From Anastrepha obliqua (taxonomy: Eukaryota; Arthropoda; Insecta; Diptera; Tephritidae): a DNA stretch of 64,000 nucleotides. Below the pieces are notes generated by a model, which saw only the letters and a list, made by a program, of their open reading frames with translations, made no database searches and was not told the DNA's origin. Positions 32,697 through 44,704 of the stretch are shown here, one piece after another; the stretch's first letter is position 1, and every line of letters starts with the position of its first letter. Where the stretch lies: NCBI RefSeq assembly GCF_027943255.1, contig NC_072892.1, positions 22,901,792-22,965,791 on the forward strand, given 5' to 3'. The position numbers and the translations under genes were made by a program.

Positions 32697-34488
32697 ATGG
32701 TTAATGGTAGTAAAGGGTTAAGGTATGGGCCTTTAGCACTGCGACCATATTGATCTATTGTGCACCCTATGCTGTCTATTGACTGTTAAGTATGCTTATG
32801 AATTGTACCAGCTCCTTCTGAGGGAGTGATTGAAGGTCTTCATCTATAAGCATGAACTGGTTTAAAAACTTTTTCCTTCTATGCGCCAACCCCGGACATT
32901 CGATGATGAGATGTTCTATAGACTCCTCATCTTCGCAGCAAAATCTGCAGGTGCTGGTGTACTTTTTGGAGTGTCTAAGACCCTCTACGTTGTTCCAATG
33001 CTGATTTATTAGAGTTTGGGCCCAGTATTTTACTTTTTGTTTTAGGCTGTTTTTGTTAAATCCAAACATGGGACTAGGTCCGATGAAGTTTACATCTGCC
33101 CTTTTTTTGACTTGAAAGTCTGCCTTTTCGTTGCCGTCATATATCCCTCATGTCCTGGTACCCAAATTAATGAGACATTGTTTTTTGGATGCCAGGTTAT
33201 TGAGTGCCTTGTGGCATTCTAAGAGAGTTTTTGAGTTGTAAGTATAGCTATCTAAAGCTTTTAGAACTGATTGGCTGTCCGAGAGTATTCTAATCTTTAC
33301 CATCTTGTGCTTTCTACGTTGCATGATGTTTGCTGCTTCCATTATTGCGTATAATTCCGCTTGGAAGATGGTGGTGTCCCTGGTGAGAGTGAATGATTTG
33401 TGGATTCTAGGCCCCACTACTCCTGCTCCTACACCATAAGGTGTTTTTGATCCATCAGTGTACAATTTTTGTGAATCATCATTCATCCATTTTGGGTTTG
33501 TTTTCCACTCGATCCTCTCAGCAAAGGTAACTGTGTATCCTTTTGTGAAACAGAGGGTTGGGCCAAAGTGGCCTGAAACTTGAGCCATGCTTATGGTGTT
33601 TTTGACTTTATTTAGGATACTTAAGTGACCGGTGAGGTTGCCTAATTTGAAATTTTCTTTCACGTGTAGCTGCTCCCTCTTGAATTGCTATATGAAGTGG
33701 TGGGAGGTTAAGGAGTGCTTCCATGCCAGCTGTTGGGGTAGTTCTCATAGCCCCTGTGATGCATAGGCAAGCAAGCCTTTGTACTTTTCCCAGTTTGGTT
33801 GCCGCTGTTTTTCGAATAGATTTGCTCCACCATACTAGTGCCCCATACAGTATGATTGGTCTAACCATTCGGGTGTATATCCAGAGGGCCATACTAGGGC
33901 TGAGGCCCCAGGATCTCCCTAGTAATTGTTTGGTTGTCCACAAAGATTTCGTGGCTTTTTTTGTTATATTATTTATATGTGACTCCCAAGTGAGTTTTTT
34001 ATCTCAGGTTAAACCTAGATACTTGACCTCTTCCTTTAGTTCTATCACTGTTTCATTTATTTTCAATATAGGAAACTCCAACTTTCTTTTTCTTGTGGTT
34101 TTGTTAAGGTTGATCGACAGCCCCATTTACACCATTCCCCTGTTGCGTTCAAGGCATTTTGCATTAAGTCTGTTAGTGTCCTTTCATGATTGCCTTTTAT
34201 TATAACAGATATTATATGTCATCTGCATAACCAATGGTTATAAATCCCTTATTGTTTAGGTGCTGCACCAACTCATCAACTAGTAGGGACCATATCAGTG
34301 GAGAAAGAACTCCTCCTTGCGGACATCCCTTTACTGTTGTTACATTAAGTTCAGCTCGGCCTAGCGAGGCTTTAATAATCCTCTGATTAAGCATTTGGCT
34401 TATCCAATGTGTTAGTATAGGGTTTGCACCTCTTTTCTCGAGTGCTGTTTCCATGGATTTGTAATTTGCGTTGTCGAAGGCTGCCTCT
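32697..34488 (-). mobile_element. 5'-truncated I/R1-type non-LTR retrotransposon with 12-bp TSD
   Basis: This 1792-bp insertion encodes the second half of a pol protein on the minus strand. From the right: RT motif A (EAAFDNANY), motif B (GCPQGGVLSPLIWSLL), motif C (GYADDI near 34212-34235), thumb (LACLCITGAMRTTPTAGMEA, LLNLPPLHIAIQ), RNase H (LYTDGSKTPYGVGAGV, AELYAIMEAAN, RILSDSQSVLKAL) and a C-terminal knuckle (CRFCCEDEESIEHLIIEC) ending in a stop near 32776. Three or four frame changes break it (near 34205, 33640, 33140 and 33075). The 3' end has a short TTAACCAT-like tail. The 5' truncation together with the TSD fits target-primed reverse transcription (family knowledge). Confidence 0.92.
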
Positions 34489-34500
34489 AGTTTCCAGTTA
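34489..34500. repeat. Target-site duplication, right copy
   Basis: agtttccagtta, identical to 32685-32696. It marks the 5' junction of the minus-strand retrotransposon. Confidence 0.85.
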
Positions 34501-36163
34501 CTTTAGAATGATATTCGATTTTTCGCTGCCAATCAGGCAAAAGTACGACAAGCAAGAACAAAAGCATCTTTTTAACGGAAACCACTTCAAAAGTTCTACA
34601 TTGTGGGTGCACAATTACTGGTACTACGTATTGATCTGCTCTGTGGCCACGTCAATTTTATAAGGTTGGCAAAACTATCAGTATCAGAGTTGCCGATTCG
34701 TTGCATATAAAATATTCGAAACACCTTTTTTCAAAAAATTGCGTAATTATGAATATAATTACATGGTAAAAGAAAAAATTTATTTTAGAAAAGTTAGAAA
34801 AGAGTAAAAGAAGAACTGCATTGCCTAGCGGCCGCCGAAATAGTTAATTTGATCCTGAATACCGCGAACCATTTTCCGTATCAAAACCGGGACATTTTAA
34901 TAAATATATATAGTGACAATTTTCCCTAACGAAGGGGGAATAAAGATTGCACTCTGAGTATCTGATTTTCTTGTTCTTGTTCTTGTGAGAAAAGCCAAAG
35001 CCAATGCGGGAATGCTTAGAGGTGAGCCGCATAGCCAATCATGAGGCCTGCCATATCTATCAGATTTCACCACCATTTGAGGGGGCGCCAATTTAATACA
35101 TTTTCCCCTTTGGCCGAGTTACGATTCAAGCGCTTGTACTTCGTGCACTTCTATGTTCGCGAGCATAGCAGCAACAAAGCAAGCCGCAAAATTAAGCCTT
35201 GTCACTTGTATTGCCACAGCCGCTGTGAGCTTATTCAGTTTAGTTTTTGTTTAATTTCCCCTTGAAATTTCCTACATGGTCTTGCGCTATCCATTATTTG
35301 AAAAACGAATTATATAATTTGAAACTTAAAAGTAATAAATTTGTTATTTAAGCATAGTATTAGGCGAGATTTACGATTTTCAAGCACGTTATGCTATCGA
35401 GTTGCGCCTGTGCATGTTGAGTTTTATACATTACAATTAAAGTTAACAGTCTAAGGCTAGCGACAGAGTGGGCGCTATATGTCATGCGAGTTGTAAGTCG
35501 ATACTACATATTTAATGTTATAAAAAACATAAATAAATAAAATTTAATGTTAAATGCAAATGTTTAAATGAGATCTCCATTAGGTGGAGGAAAGTGCTTT
35601 GATTGCACGAATTCTTACATAAGTATTTTCTGATTTTGATGTCACGTATAGTGAATTGAGATTATTTCCGAAAGATTTTTTTTTTTAATTTGTACTGATT
35701 AAACAAATAAAAAAAATAAATAATTGGCGCGCACACTTCTGTCCCACTCTGTCGTCAATCTAACGTTTTGACGGCTGCACTCTGTAGTCAAATCTGGCAA
35801 GCGCTATTCCCCTTTATTACTGCAATGTCACATTTAATGACGGGTTATTGCTGTTATTTCTTCTTTAAACTATTTCTTGCTACATAAATCTGTATAAATG
35901 GTATAACGGTAATACCAAAAAGCTATAAAAAATATCAAAATACGTATAAAGAGTTCTAGCCAAAAGGAGCGCCGTAGAGATATCGAATTTAAGAGTATTA
36001 ATTTAGCTTTTCCTTATGTCCACTATTCTTGTCCAACATCGCTATAAGTTTTCCAATAAATTACATGCATACACACATACATCCATATATTGTATAAAAT
36101 TTAGTTCTTCAGTGGGTAATGAAATTCGAAACTTTTTAAGATTTAAATTTCCTCTCAAAAATG
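34501..36163. other. Intergenic DNA, no gene seen
   Basis: Nothing recognised. The overlapping openings at 34844-35265 have no family features. Confidence 0.4.
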
Positions 36164-36540
36164 TACGACGGTCGTTCAATAAGTCTTGGAAAAAGTTCGA
36201 AAATCAAATTGGTTTAGATAATTTTTTTTTGTTTTTGCAACATAATCGCCTTTTAGCTGTTTTCGGTTTTTCATGCGCTTTTCCAACTTTGTAAGCCATC
36301 TAAAAAGTAAGATTTCGGAAGGTCGTCGAAATAGGTGTTTATTTGGGCGATGAGCCATTGTCCACTGCGCCCATTTTTTTAAGTTTGGAAATAAAAAAAG
36401 CCGCTTAAGGCCAAATCCAATGGATGCTTTTATAATTCAAACCCTAAATCGCTGATTTGAGTCATTGAAACTGCACAGGCCTAATTAATCACCACCTGAA
36501 ACTCAGTTTTTTCCATTCTTCAAAATAAGCAAAAGCTTCT
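36164..36540 (-). pseudogene. Mariner C-terminal fragment with 3' terminus
   Basis: The left edge acgacggtcgttcaat followed by aagtcttg is a typical mariner end. On the minus strand the frame reads DDLPKSYFLDGL-like residues and then LTKLEKRMKNRKQLKGDYV, the C-terminal signature of mariner transposases, with a frame break between the two. The catalytic region is not recognisable. Confidence 0.65.
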
Positions 36541-36780
36541 TGCCTCAACCGACAATAAAAAAAAGTGCGTGTAGCGTAATACACATAACAGAAGTGAAAC
36601 TTTCAAGGCAAAAAGAGAAAGAAGGAGTACCCCTGGAGAGAATGAGGGAGAGAGAGAGAGAGAGAAAGAATATATGTCTAAATAAATTCACAACATTTCC
36701 AGAGAATACAAATAGACAAAATTTACAAAAAACGGAGAAGGATCGACCGGTGTAGGTAAACGCCGGACACAAACCATGGC
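36541..36780. other. Short stretch with (GA)n microsatellite
   Basis: A (GA)n run lies at about 36646-36666. No gene. Confidence 0.5.
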
Positions 36781-36872
36781 AAACAGTTGGAGCCAAGGAA
36801 ATATAACGCCAAAAAAATTGGCCCCAAAAAACGCCCCAAACAGTTGGAGCCAAGGAAATATAACGCCAAAAA
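36781..36872. repeat. Exact 35-bp direct repeat
   Basis: A 35-bp segment (contains gttggagccaaggaaatata) occurs at 36781-36815 and 36838-36872, 57 bp apart. The surrounding 36770-36930 is built from gcaccaaaaa/gccccaaaaa-like words. The 134-codon minus-strand opening across it only echoes the repeat. Confidence 0.85.
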
Positions 36873-36949
36873 GTAGGCACCAAAAATATATTTCCTACAA
36901 GTTTGCACCAACAAACAAGCACCAAAAAGTAGGCAGTGTTATTTCTCAC

Positions 36950-39480
36950 TAGAAATTAGCAACCACAAGGAAAAACTCAGGAAAGATAGCCTATAGTGTA
37001 TCTAAGATATATGTATATACATAAGTTATAGCTCTCTCTCTCCTTTTCCTCTAAGTTATATTTCTTTTTGCTCTCTCGCGGAACGAAAATGCCCAAAACG
37101 TTGCATGGCCTTGAAATTTTACTCTCCATTCTCGCTCGTCCATCGACGCCTAAGAAGTTTCCCTTCAATAAAACTTTGTGATCGATGTAACTGAAATTTT
37201 AACCAACCAAGTAAAGAGTAAAAACTAACAGCTCTCGAAGCAAACAGACGTCACCTTTTCATTTTTCAAATGACTTATGGAATGCCCCTCGTATATTTCT
37301 GTAGAATATTACCTCAGTAAAATCTTGAACTGGACTAGAGTTTTTTCTCATTGGCATGGTTTGTGAACTGCAATTCTCGAAGCAATTAGAAAAGGCATGA
37401 AAAGTGTGCTAGGACTTATATCATAAATCTAGAGAGCAGTTCACCTACCAAATTGAGTAGAAGCAGTTCAGAACTAGTGGATTTTCCTGCAGGGAAAATA
37501 AAACACAAAATATTCCTTTATTATTGCACTTAAGTGTCATAATAAGTAAGCCGATTTTCATATGAAATTTAATGCAGCGAAAAATAATTATTAAATCTTT
37601 TAATAAAACAAAATATGTTCTCAATCATATATAATCTCGATAGCGCTCGCCATTCATCGTCAGCTCCTTCCTCATTTCGATGGAAATAATGACCGTTGAG
37701 GCTGCCAAAGTCTCTAAAAACCTCGCGAACAGATTTCTTTTTTTTTCGAAGTAAATTTCCACCATTTAGCAACGTTGTTCTGGCATTAAACGATTCCTGA
37801 TGGCTTGCCAAACCTTATTGAACAGAAATGTCGACACAATTTGACATTCTCAACTGTCCAAACCATCATGCAGCCTAAAAAATCCCCGAAATAAAAAAAT
37901 CATTTCGAAAACCTTTTAATTTGAGTATCAGATGATTTAAATAATAAGCATTCAGCTTGATTCGCAGTAATGCGGGAATGAGTCCACTCTCTCATTCCAC
38001 TCACAATCCAACGGCAAAAAGACAGTGTTGTACTATATTTAACATCAGGGCGCACCAGAAAGAACTCTGTAGTAACTCCAAAAATTCAGTCTCTACAACA
38101 TTTTCTCCGCAAACTACCTAATGGCGCTTTGCTTCACGACATGTGTTAGGCTTTTGCGCCAATTGTAAGAACAAAAGCTGAAATTGCACACCTGGCATGT
38201 TATTCGGTTCGTTATTCGGTTCTAGCCACAAATATTACCACTGCCTGCTCGGCCATCACTGGCAAGCTAAGCGAATAGGTATGCTGGTGACGTAATGCTT
38301 TCTCATTGCACGAATTATGCTGAGAATAGAGGAGAAATGAGTGTGGATGGGGAATACCTGAAGTACCGTTCTTAAAGCACTTACTACAACTGCTGCTACT
38401 CATTCAATGTCAGTTTATGCCTTCTGACTTTAGGAAAGAGAGAATATCATCTCATACCAAAACTATTCATATTATTTTAGCTTCTACAAACTCGTTAAAC
38501 AAAAACTATCGATTTTAAGGGCAATCAGTCAAACAAACGACCTGTTAACGATTTTGTCAACACCTTGACATCTAAAAAGCAATAAATACACACAGCTATG
38601 TACATATACGAGTATATATCCTCTTATGCTGACGAACATCAAAACAGTACCAACAACAACGAACGAAATACCCCGACTTTGATCAGACCGCAGCCGATGT
38701 CTTTAATCCAGCTAAGTGCAATAACTACACAAATCTCACTTTGACTAAATCGCATACAAAGTACGAGCATATTGGCTAAAAATAGCAAAAGAAGAGAGAA
38801 GCTAAAAACACTACCAAGGAAAAGAAAAACGAGAAATAAATTAGTGCGATAAAAAAAGAAGAAGAAAAAAACATTTCAAAGATAATCGCTTCGGTAAAAG
38901 GGCAGACAGCGTGGAATATGAACGTGCAAAGTGAAGGGTGTAACACACTGCTAATGACAGTTTTCCTGACATCTAGGCCATGTTAACTGTCATACAGTAT
39001 ACACGTGCAAAACCACCACAGCCACACATACGTACATATGTATGTTGGTATGATACTTAAGTGGCTGAAAGGCCTACAAGACTGCCATTTGGCTATTGCC
39101 CAGTTGGTTTTGAAGCGAGTATTATGTGGATAACATTTGTTCTTAGGGCGAAAGAAATATTAAAGCAAAAAAAAAAAAAAAAAACAAGAGAAAACAAAGC
39201 GCCAAACACAATGATATTTGTCTATAACGAATACACACAAATATTTAGTTATTTGCTGTTACCCTGCAGTAAATTGGAATATACGTGTACAAAAGTAGCA
39301 CCAAAACCAAACGAATAAGTGCGCTCAGATGAAAAAGAAAAACCTTCCACTGCCTAGTTTTATGTAACGATCTGTTCTTGTATACATGGGGTCAAATACC
39401 TAAATTACTCTCCAAACTCCAAGATTACCACCTCTTTTTTTTCATTATGCCCCTTTTTTACAATGATGATGAGAAATAGT
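36950..39480. other. Intergenic DNA, no gene seen
   Basis: AT-rich, with TACATATACGAG-style tracts near 38595-38620 and a poly-A run near 39163-39183. Openings at 37569-37811, 38212-38403 and 39061-39318 show no family resemblance. Confidence 0.4.
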
Positions 39481-39484
39481 TTTT

Positions 39485-39597
39485 GGTTTGGCCATCCGAA
39501 GCAAAATTGTGAGAGTAACTTCGGCTGCCGGACCAACGAGTACTCGGCAACAGAGTGCTGCCCGCTCATATTCACACACTCGTCCAATCAGACGACT
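39485..39597 (+). repeat. Left half of a dispersed repeat, interrupted
   Basis: The sequence from tttggccatccgaagc through aacttcggctgcc, actcggcaacagag and cccgctcat to tcagacg matches 47756-47850. The right half continues at 40811 after about 1.2 kb of inserted DNA. Confidence 0.65.
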
Positions 39598-39744
39598 GTA
39601 CAGATCCATTAGTAAAAACACTCTCAGCTGTTGGTGGAAAAATGCCCACAGCTGAGATCACCAAATTCCAAAACGCTCTTTTATGTACCTTAGATGTATA
39701 TGTACTTATGAAATGTGACTTTTTTTCAATTTCAAACGTTTATT

Positions 39745-40330
39745 AACAAAAAATGGTTACAAATTTAATCTTCAAAATAATAGCCATCGCTAGCGACACA
39801 TTTTTCCCATCTCTCAGACAATTTGTGGATACCGCGCCAAAAAAATTGGCCGTCTTTGGCCGCGATCCAATCATCGAGCCATTTTTTAGCTTCATCGTGA
39901 GAATTGAAGTCAAAGTCTGGTGAGGAAGCCGCATGCACCAGCGGTTCCCAATCGGACGTCTCCACCAATTCCTGGGTCGCTCTTGTTCGATGTGGGGGCG
40001 CATTGTCATCAAGAAAAATTACTTTGTGACGCCGATCGGCATATTCTGGGCGTTTTCAGTGTATAGCGCTGTTCAAATCGGCCAATTGTCGTTGGTAGCG
40101 TGCATCTGGTTTTAATAGGTCGTACCAAATCATACCACACTGATCCCAGAAAACACACAGCATTGCCTTGCGGCCGAAGCGATTTGGTTTGGCCGTTGTT
40201 TTTGGCTTGTGGCCGGGCGGACCATACGCTCGTTTACGCTTGGGATTGGAGAAATACACCCATTTTTCATCACCGTCACGATTCGATGCAAAAAAGACTT
40301 CCTTTTGAACCGGGAGAGCAGCATTTCACA
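39745..40330 (-). pseudogene. Mariner transposase, C-terminal two thirds
   Basis: On the minus strand the frames give FKRKSFLHRIVT followed by a shifted first-Asp block, YFSNPKRKRAYGPPGH, KAMLCVFWDQCGMIWYDLL, a second-Asp block in the frame of FLDDNAPPH, and the C-terminus WLDDWIAAKDGQFFWRGIHK, then LSERWEKCVASDGYYFED. At least three frameshifts break it and the N-terminal domain is lost. It lies inside the interval that splits the dispersed repeat. Confidence 0.8.
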
Positions 40331-40810
40331 AGTGGTTTTTCGATGTCTGCAAATCGTACTTTGAAGGCAGGAAATTCGATATTTTTAAGAGCGACAAAAA
40401 TGCATTGTGGTATGAAACGTAACAAACAATGAACTGAATATTGGTGACAGATGACAGACGAAAAAAACATAAGTTGCCGAAAAATGATAAAATCTCATAA
40501 AAAATCGTGTCAAAAAGTTTAAAAAATGTCTTATACATTTAGATATTTCTCAAAACAAGGATTATTATAGCCGAGTAATCTATCAAAAATATTTGTTATT
40601 GTTAATTTACCAGATCAAATACCTATATTATTTTCTATTTTTTTTTTTTTTTTTTGTCGATATTCTATTATTTTTAATATTACCAATCCCGCCGAAACGT
40701 TCAAGCAAAAAGGCCAAGCATTCTCACCATACACCCCCAAGTGCCTGTCAAAAAAATACGAAGAAGAAGAGTGTGTTTACTTGTAATTTAGTACAATGAA
40801 TCTGTCATTC

Positions 40811-40975
40811 TTCAGACGGCAACTAAGTAACATGAGAGGTGACTGCGTTGATTTCTTTCGTATATCACCAACACAATCACAATTTTTTCTTAAACAAACC
40901 GCTGTCATGAACCCAGTTACGTCTAAGAGCCGGTTAACGGTCTGATTTTAGCCACGCCCCTGCATTGTGTAATTG
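40811..40975 (+). repeat. Right half of the dispersed repeat
   Basis: It runs from tcagacggcaact through atatcaccaacac, aaacaaaccgc, cggttaacggtctga and gccacgcccc, matching 47841-47980 in order. Confidence 0.65.
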
Positions 40976-40979
40976 TGGT

Positions 40980-42745
40980 TCTTATTATTAACTTATTATC
41001 ATTAAAACATACACTAATTATTCCGTAAAATTCATCAACCATTTAGCACTAGTATGTAACTAGTTATGTAATGGGTTTTATAGAACTAAGCCGCATTTGA
41101 TTCTTCCTTCACTTTTGTTGTGTACGATACTCACACGAATGTGCTTGGTAGGAGAAAAGGCATGATAATCTCATTGAGCCTAAAAAAAAAACAACAAACC
41201 TACGGTATTTCCGTTTAGTCAATGCACAATTCGACAACGTCATGAAATGGCGCATATGAACAAAAAAACAACACGAGAGTAAAAACATGAATGAAAATCG
41301 TAGGACTACCAACGAAACAAAAAACAAAAATCACAATACAGACAGGTAATAAGTGGTAGGCTTGTCTTCGAAGAGCAAACATTCTTGAAGTGCATAGATA
41401 CTTATATATTTGTACGCGTATGTGTTTTCCGCTGTTTTCGATTATGTACTACGAAAATTTTCAGTCACTCATAAGAAGGAAAATTCTCACGCACATAAAG
41501 GGATAGTAAATCATATAAACTCGGTAGTTGTCTTCCTGGAAATACTCTGCTGCAATTATTAATGCATTTGGGCGAGCGTTTTCTAAATTTCCACCTTAGG
41601 CAGTCAGTTGGCTGTGGATTCTAACAGATGCTTAGTTGTTAGTAGTGACCTTCGTTTTTATTATACAAAAGACATTAATTCGTTGCGCCACTTGCTGCAC
41701 TGAAGATATCCTCAAAACCATTAAATTGTGAAATAAAAGCAATGACGAATATTTGCAGTTTAGGACTGCCCCTCATTTACGGCATTCTTTGATATGAGCG
41801 GAGGAGAGCGCACAGAAATGAGAGGGCAAAAGACTGGTGGTAGAGAAAGAGTGGTAAAATATACCCAATAAACGTGAGAATTTTTTACTTTCGATTTGGC
41901 TTTTCAAACGTTGCCACTTTAAATGTATTCATTAGTGTCAGCTAAAGCAACTCGAATTTTATCCATCTAAAATTATAAGTAAATAGTCGGAAAAAAGTCT
42001 ACAACACTGCAAACATGTCAATACAATTCTAGCGACCTTCTCGCCTATTCATAAACCCTTCCATGCTTATGAAAAGTTCATAGTCTACTATTTTATTTAT
42101 TACACATGCATTTGTTTACTTGTGTTGCCCGAGAGACTGAATTTCATGTTTCTCGGCTTTACTATTGTTCGTGCAACATTGCGACATATGCACCAACTTA
42201 TGTGTGTGTGTTCATATGTATGTACGTGGTTTGGAAAACTAACTTGACTCGGTGGCAGAGCAGGAGTGGGGTAGCCACTAAACACGCCATAAACTTGCCT
42301 ATGCCACCAGTGCTATGCGACATCGACCTCCACCACCTGCACTATTGCCGCGTCAGTCGAGACCAGTTTCAGCGTTATTGCACACCCATTCCTTTTTTCA
42401 TTTTATTTTCCTTTTATTTCTGCCTATTTTACTGCTTTTGTATTTTTCCAATATAACAATTTTTCCTAGTCTCTTTGTTTTTCCATTTCCCCGGCCATTT
42501 TTCGCGCCATCTCTAACGCCAGTAAACGCTCATTTCAGCTCCGTTGCAGCTGGGAAGTGCGTGTGGAAGTTTAGTTTTCACATAAACTATAATACTTAAT
42601 CATATAAAATAATGTATTATGTGGTTGTTTGTTATAAAAGTTTTAGTCAGCTGGTCATTGAACATTATTTTTGATAACTTTCGAAATTTTGCTCAAATTA
42701 TGGATGAACAAATTTTCAACATTTTTACAAGCATCAGGTACGGAT
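40980..42745. other. Intergenic DNA, no gene seen
   Basis: No element or family recognised. Pyrimidine-rich openings at 42106-42599 are translation of T/C-rich DNA. Confidence 0.4.
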
Positions 42746-42750
42746 AACTA

Positions 42751-44023
42751 CGAGGGGTGCCTTTTATATGTCGGGACTTGGCAACCCTGGTGTTGCAATC
42801 TGGCAACTGACAGCTGTATCACAAAGTTTGACATTTTTTGGCGTACTCAGAACGTTTTGAAATACCAGCGCTATTTGTGTTGTTTACAGTAACTTAAAAG
42901 ATTCATCTCGGTCCAAAAATGGAATTAAATCGTGAACATTTTCGTGCGATTATTTTTTACAACTTTCGTCGTGGATTAACTCAGCAACATTGCATGGATG
43001 AACTTAATTCATTTTTTGGCGATGAAGCTCCATCAAGGGCCAGTGTTTATCGATGGTATAGTGAATTCAATCGTGGTCGTAGTTCACTCCAAGACGAATT
43101 TCGTGAAGGTCGTCCAAAATCAGTTGTTGTTCCGAAAACCATTGATGCTGTGCGCGAACTGATATTGCAAGATCGTCATGTGACCTGTCGTGAGATTGAG
43201 ACAATCTTAGGCATTAGTGGGACCAGCATACATTCAATATTGCATAAACATTTGACTGTCAAAAAAATTTGTTCGCGTTGGATCCCACACAATTTTGTCA
43301 ATCGCTCAAAAACAGGTGTCGATTGGTCGAAGGAAATGCTCAAAAAATACGATCGCGGGGCTTCGAAACACGTCTATGACATCGTGAAAGGTGATGAATT
43401 ATGGATTTACGCGTATGAGCCCGAAAGTAAACCGCAGTCGACTGTATGGGTGTTTCAAGATGAGCCAAATCCAACAAAAGTTGTTCGCGCACGAAGCACT
43501 TCCAAGCAAATGGTCGCCTGTTTTTTCGGAAAAACTGGACATGTCGCAACCGTACCACTAGAACAATGCAGAACAGCAAATTCTAAGTGGTAGACAACCA
43601 TTTGTTTGCCAGTTGTCTTCCAAGAAATTAGGAAAACCAATCGCAAAAGACGGATCACTCTTCACCAGGACAATGCGAGCTCTCACACATCGGCTGAAAC
43701 AACTGCATTTTTGAGCACCGAAAACATCGAATTAATGGGTATAGTCCTGACTTGGCACCGAATGACTTCCTTTTATTCCCGTACGTAAAAAACAAACTGA
43801 GAGGTCAACGTTTTTCGACACCTGAAGAAGCGGTTGCGGCATTCAGAATGCATGTTTTGGAGGTACCTCATTCAGAGTGGCAAAAGTGCTTCGACAATTA
43901 GTTCAAAAGCATGCAAAAGTGTATAGATCTTCATGGAGAATATTTTGAAAAACAATAAAGTGATTTTCGATAATTAAAATTTGTTTTTGTTCTCTAATCC
44001 CGACCTATAAAAGGCACCCCTCG
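42751..44023 (+). mobile_element. Full-length mariner element
   Basis: The left end cgaggggtgccttttatatg and the right end form a 26-bp inverted repeat with one mismatch. The element is flanked by TA at 42749-42750 and 44024-44025. Its length of 1273 bp is normal for mariner. It is the only Tc1/mariner copy in the window that keeps both TIRs and essentially all of its gene, so it should be comparatively young. Confidence 0.95.
42919..43958 (+). pseudogene. Mariner transposase with few lesions
   Basis: ATG at 42919. Residues 1-55 form the first helix-turn-helix (ELNREHFRAIIFYNFRRGLT), residues about 65-115 the second (LGISGTSIHSILHKHLTVKK), and the linker RWIPHNF precedes the catalytic domain. 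The first Asp lies in VKGDELWIYAYEP, then ARSTSKQMVACFFGKTGH. An in-frame TAG at 43591-43593 interrupts at residue 225. The frame goes on to LHQDNASSHTSAE (second Asp). A small deletion near 43738 shifts the frame before the third-Asp block, and another TAG replaces a codon at about 43900 before the final TAA at 43956. Overall it is very close to intact but not functional. Confidence 0.92.
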
Positions 44024-44060
44024 TATGACAAAGTCATGCTTGGCTTCGACAAAAAATTAT

Positions 44061-44700
44061 TAGGTGTACAACTAAGTTCTCGCTGTTTGTCAATAGATGT
44101 CGCCAGCAGTGAGTGCTAGTCAATTCTAACTTAACCTAAACATCATAAACCAAGCTTAGACATATGGTAAACAAACTGCTTCGACACATTAGTGATTTTG
44201 TTTCGGTATCATATACTTTTGGTTTTGTGAAAATGTCTGATTTTGTGCCAAATAATCGTCATTTGCGGGAAGTGTTGATTTTCCTCTTTCATTCGAAAAA
44301 AACGGCGGCTGAAGCGCATCGATAGCTACAAAAAGTTTATGGAGATGCTGCTTTAAGTGAAACAACGTGCCGAGATTGGTTCCGTCACTTCAAAGACGGT
44401 GATTTTAATGTTGATGACTGTCCGCGTGAAGGAAGGCCAAAAACCTTCGAAGACGCTGAATTGGAGGCATTGCTCAATAAGGATCCATGTCAAACGCAAG
44501 AAGAGCTTGCTTCAGTATTAGGAGTTAACCGCCAATCCATTTCCAAGCGATTGCATGCTTTGGGAATGATTCAGAAACAGGGGACTTGGGTTCCTTATGA
44601 GTTAAAACCAAGGGATGTTGAACGTCGTTTTTTCGCCTGTGAACAACTGCTCCAATTGCAACGGACTTTTTCGTGTGGAGCTCCTTAAAGGAAAAGGTGT
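44061..44700 (+). pseudogene. Mariner (mauritiana/cecropia-like), 5' half
   Basis: The left end taggtgtacaactaagttct lies 37 bp after the previous mariner. The ATG at 44233 opens SDFVPNNRHLREVL. An in-frame TAG (44323-44325) interrupts at residue 31. The frame continues through TTCRDWFRHFKDGDF, ELEALLNKDPCQTQEEL, SISKRLHALGMIQKQG, VPYELKPRDVERRF and CEQLLQLQ, then leaves the family. The catalytic half and the right TIR are missing. It is the same lineage as the nested element at 3146. Confidence 0.88.
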
Positions 44701-44704
44701 ACGC

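Noticed and set aside
33723..34205. 160-codon plus-strand ORF
   Set aside because: Antisense to the RT thumb region of the retrotransposon at 32697-34488.
36545..36949. 134-codon minus-strand ORF with repeated FWRYISLAPTV
   Set aside because: The repetition comes from the 35-bp direct repeat and the rest is translation of a GA microsatellite.
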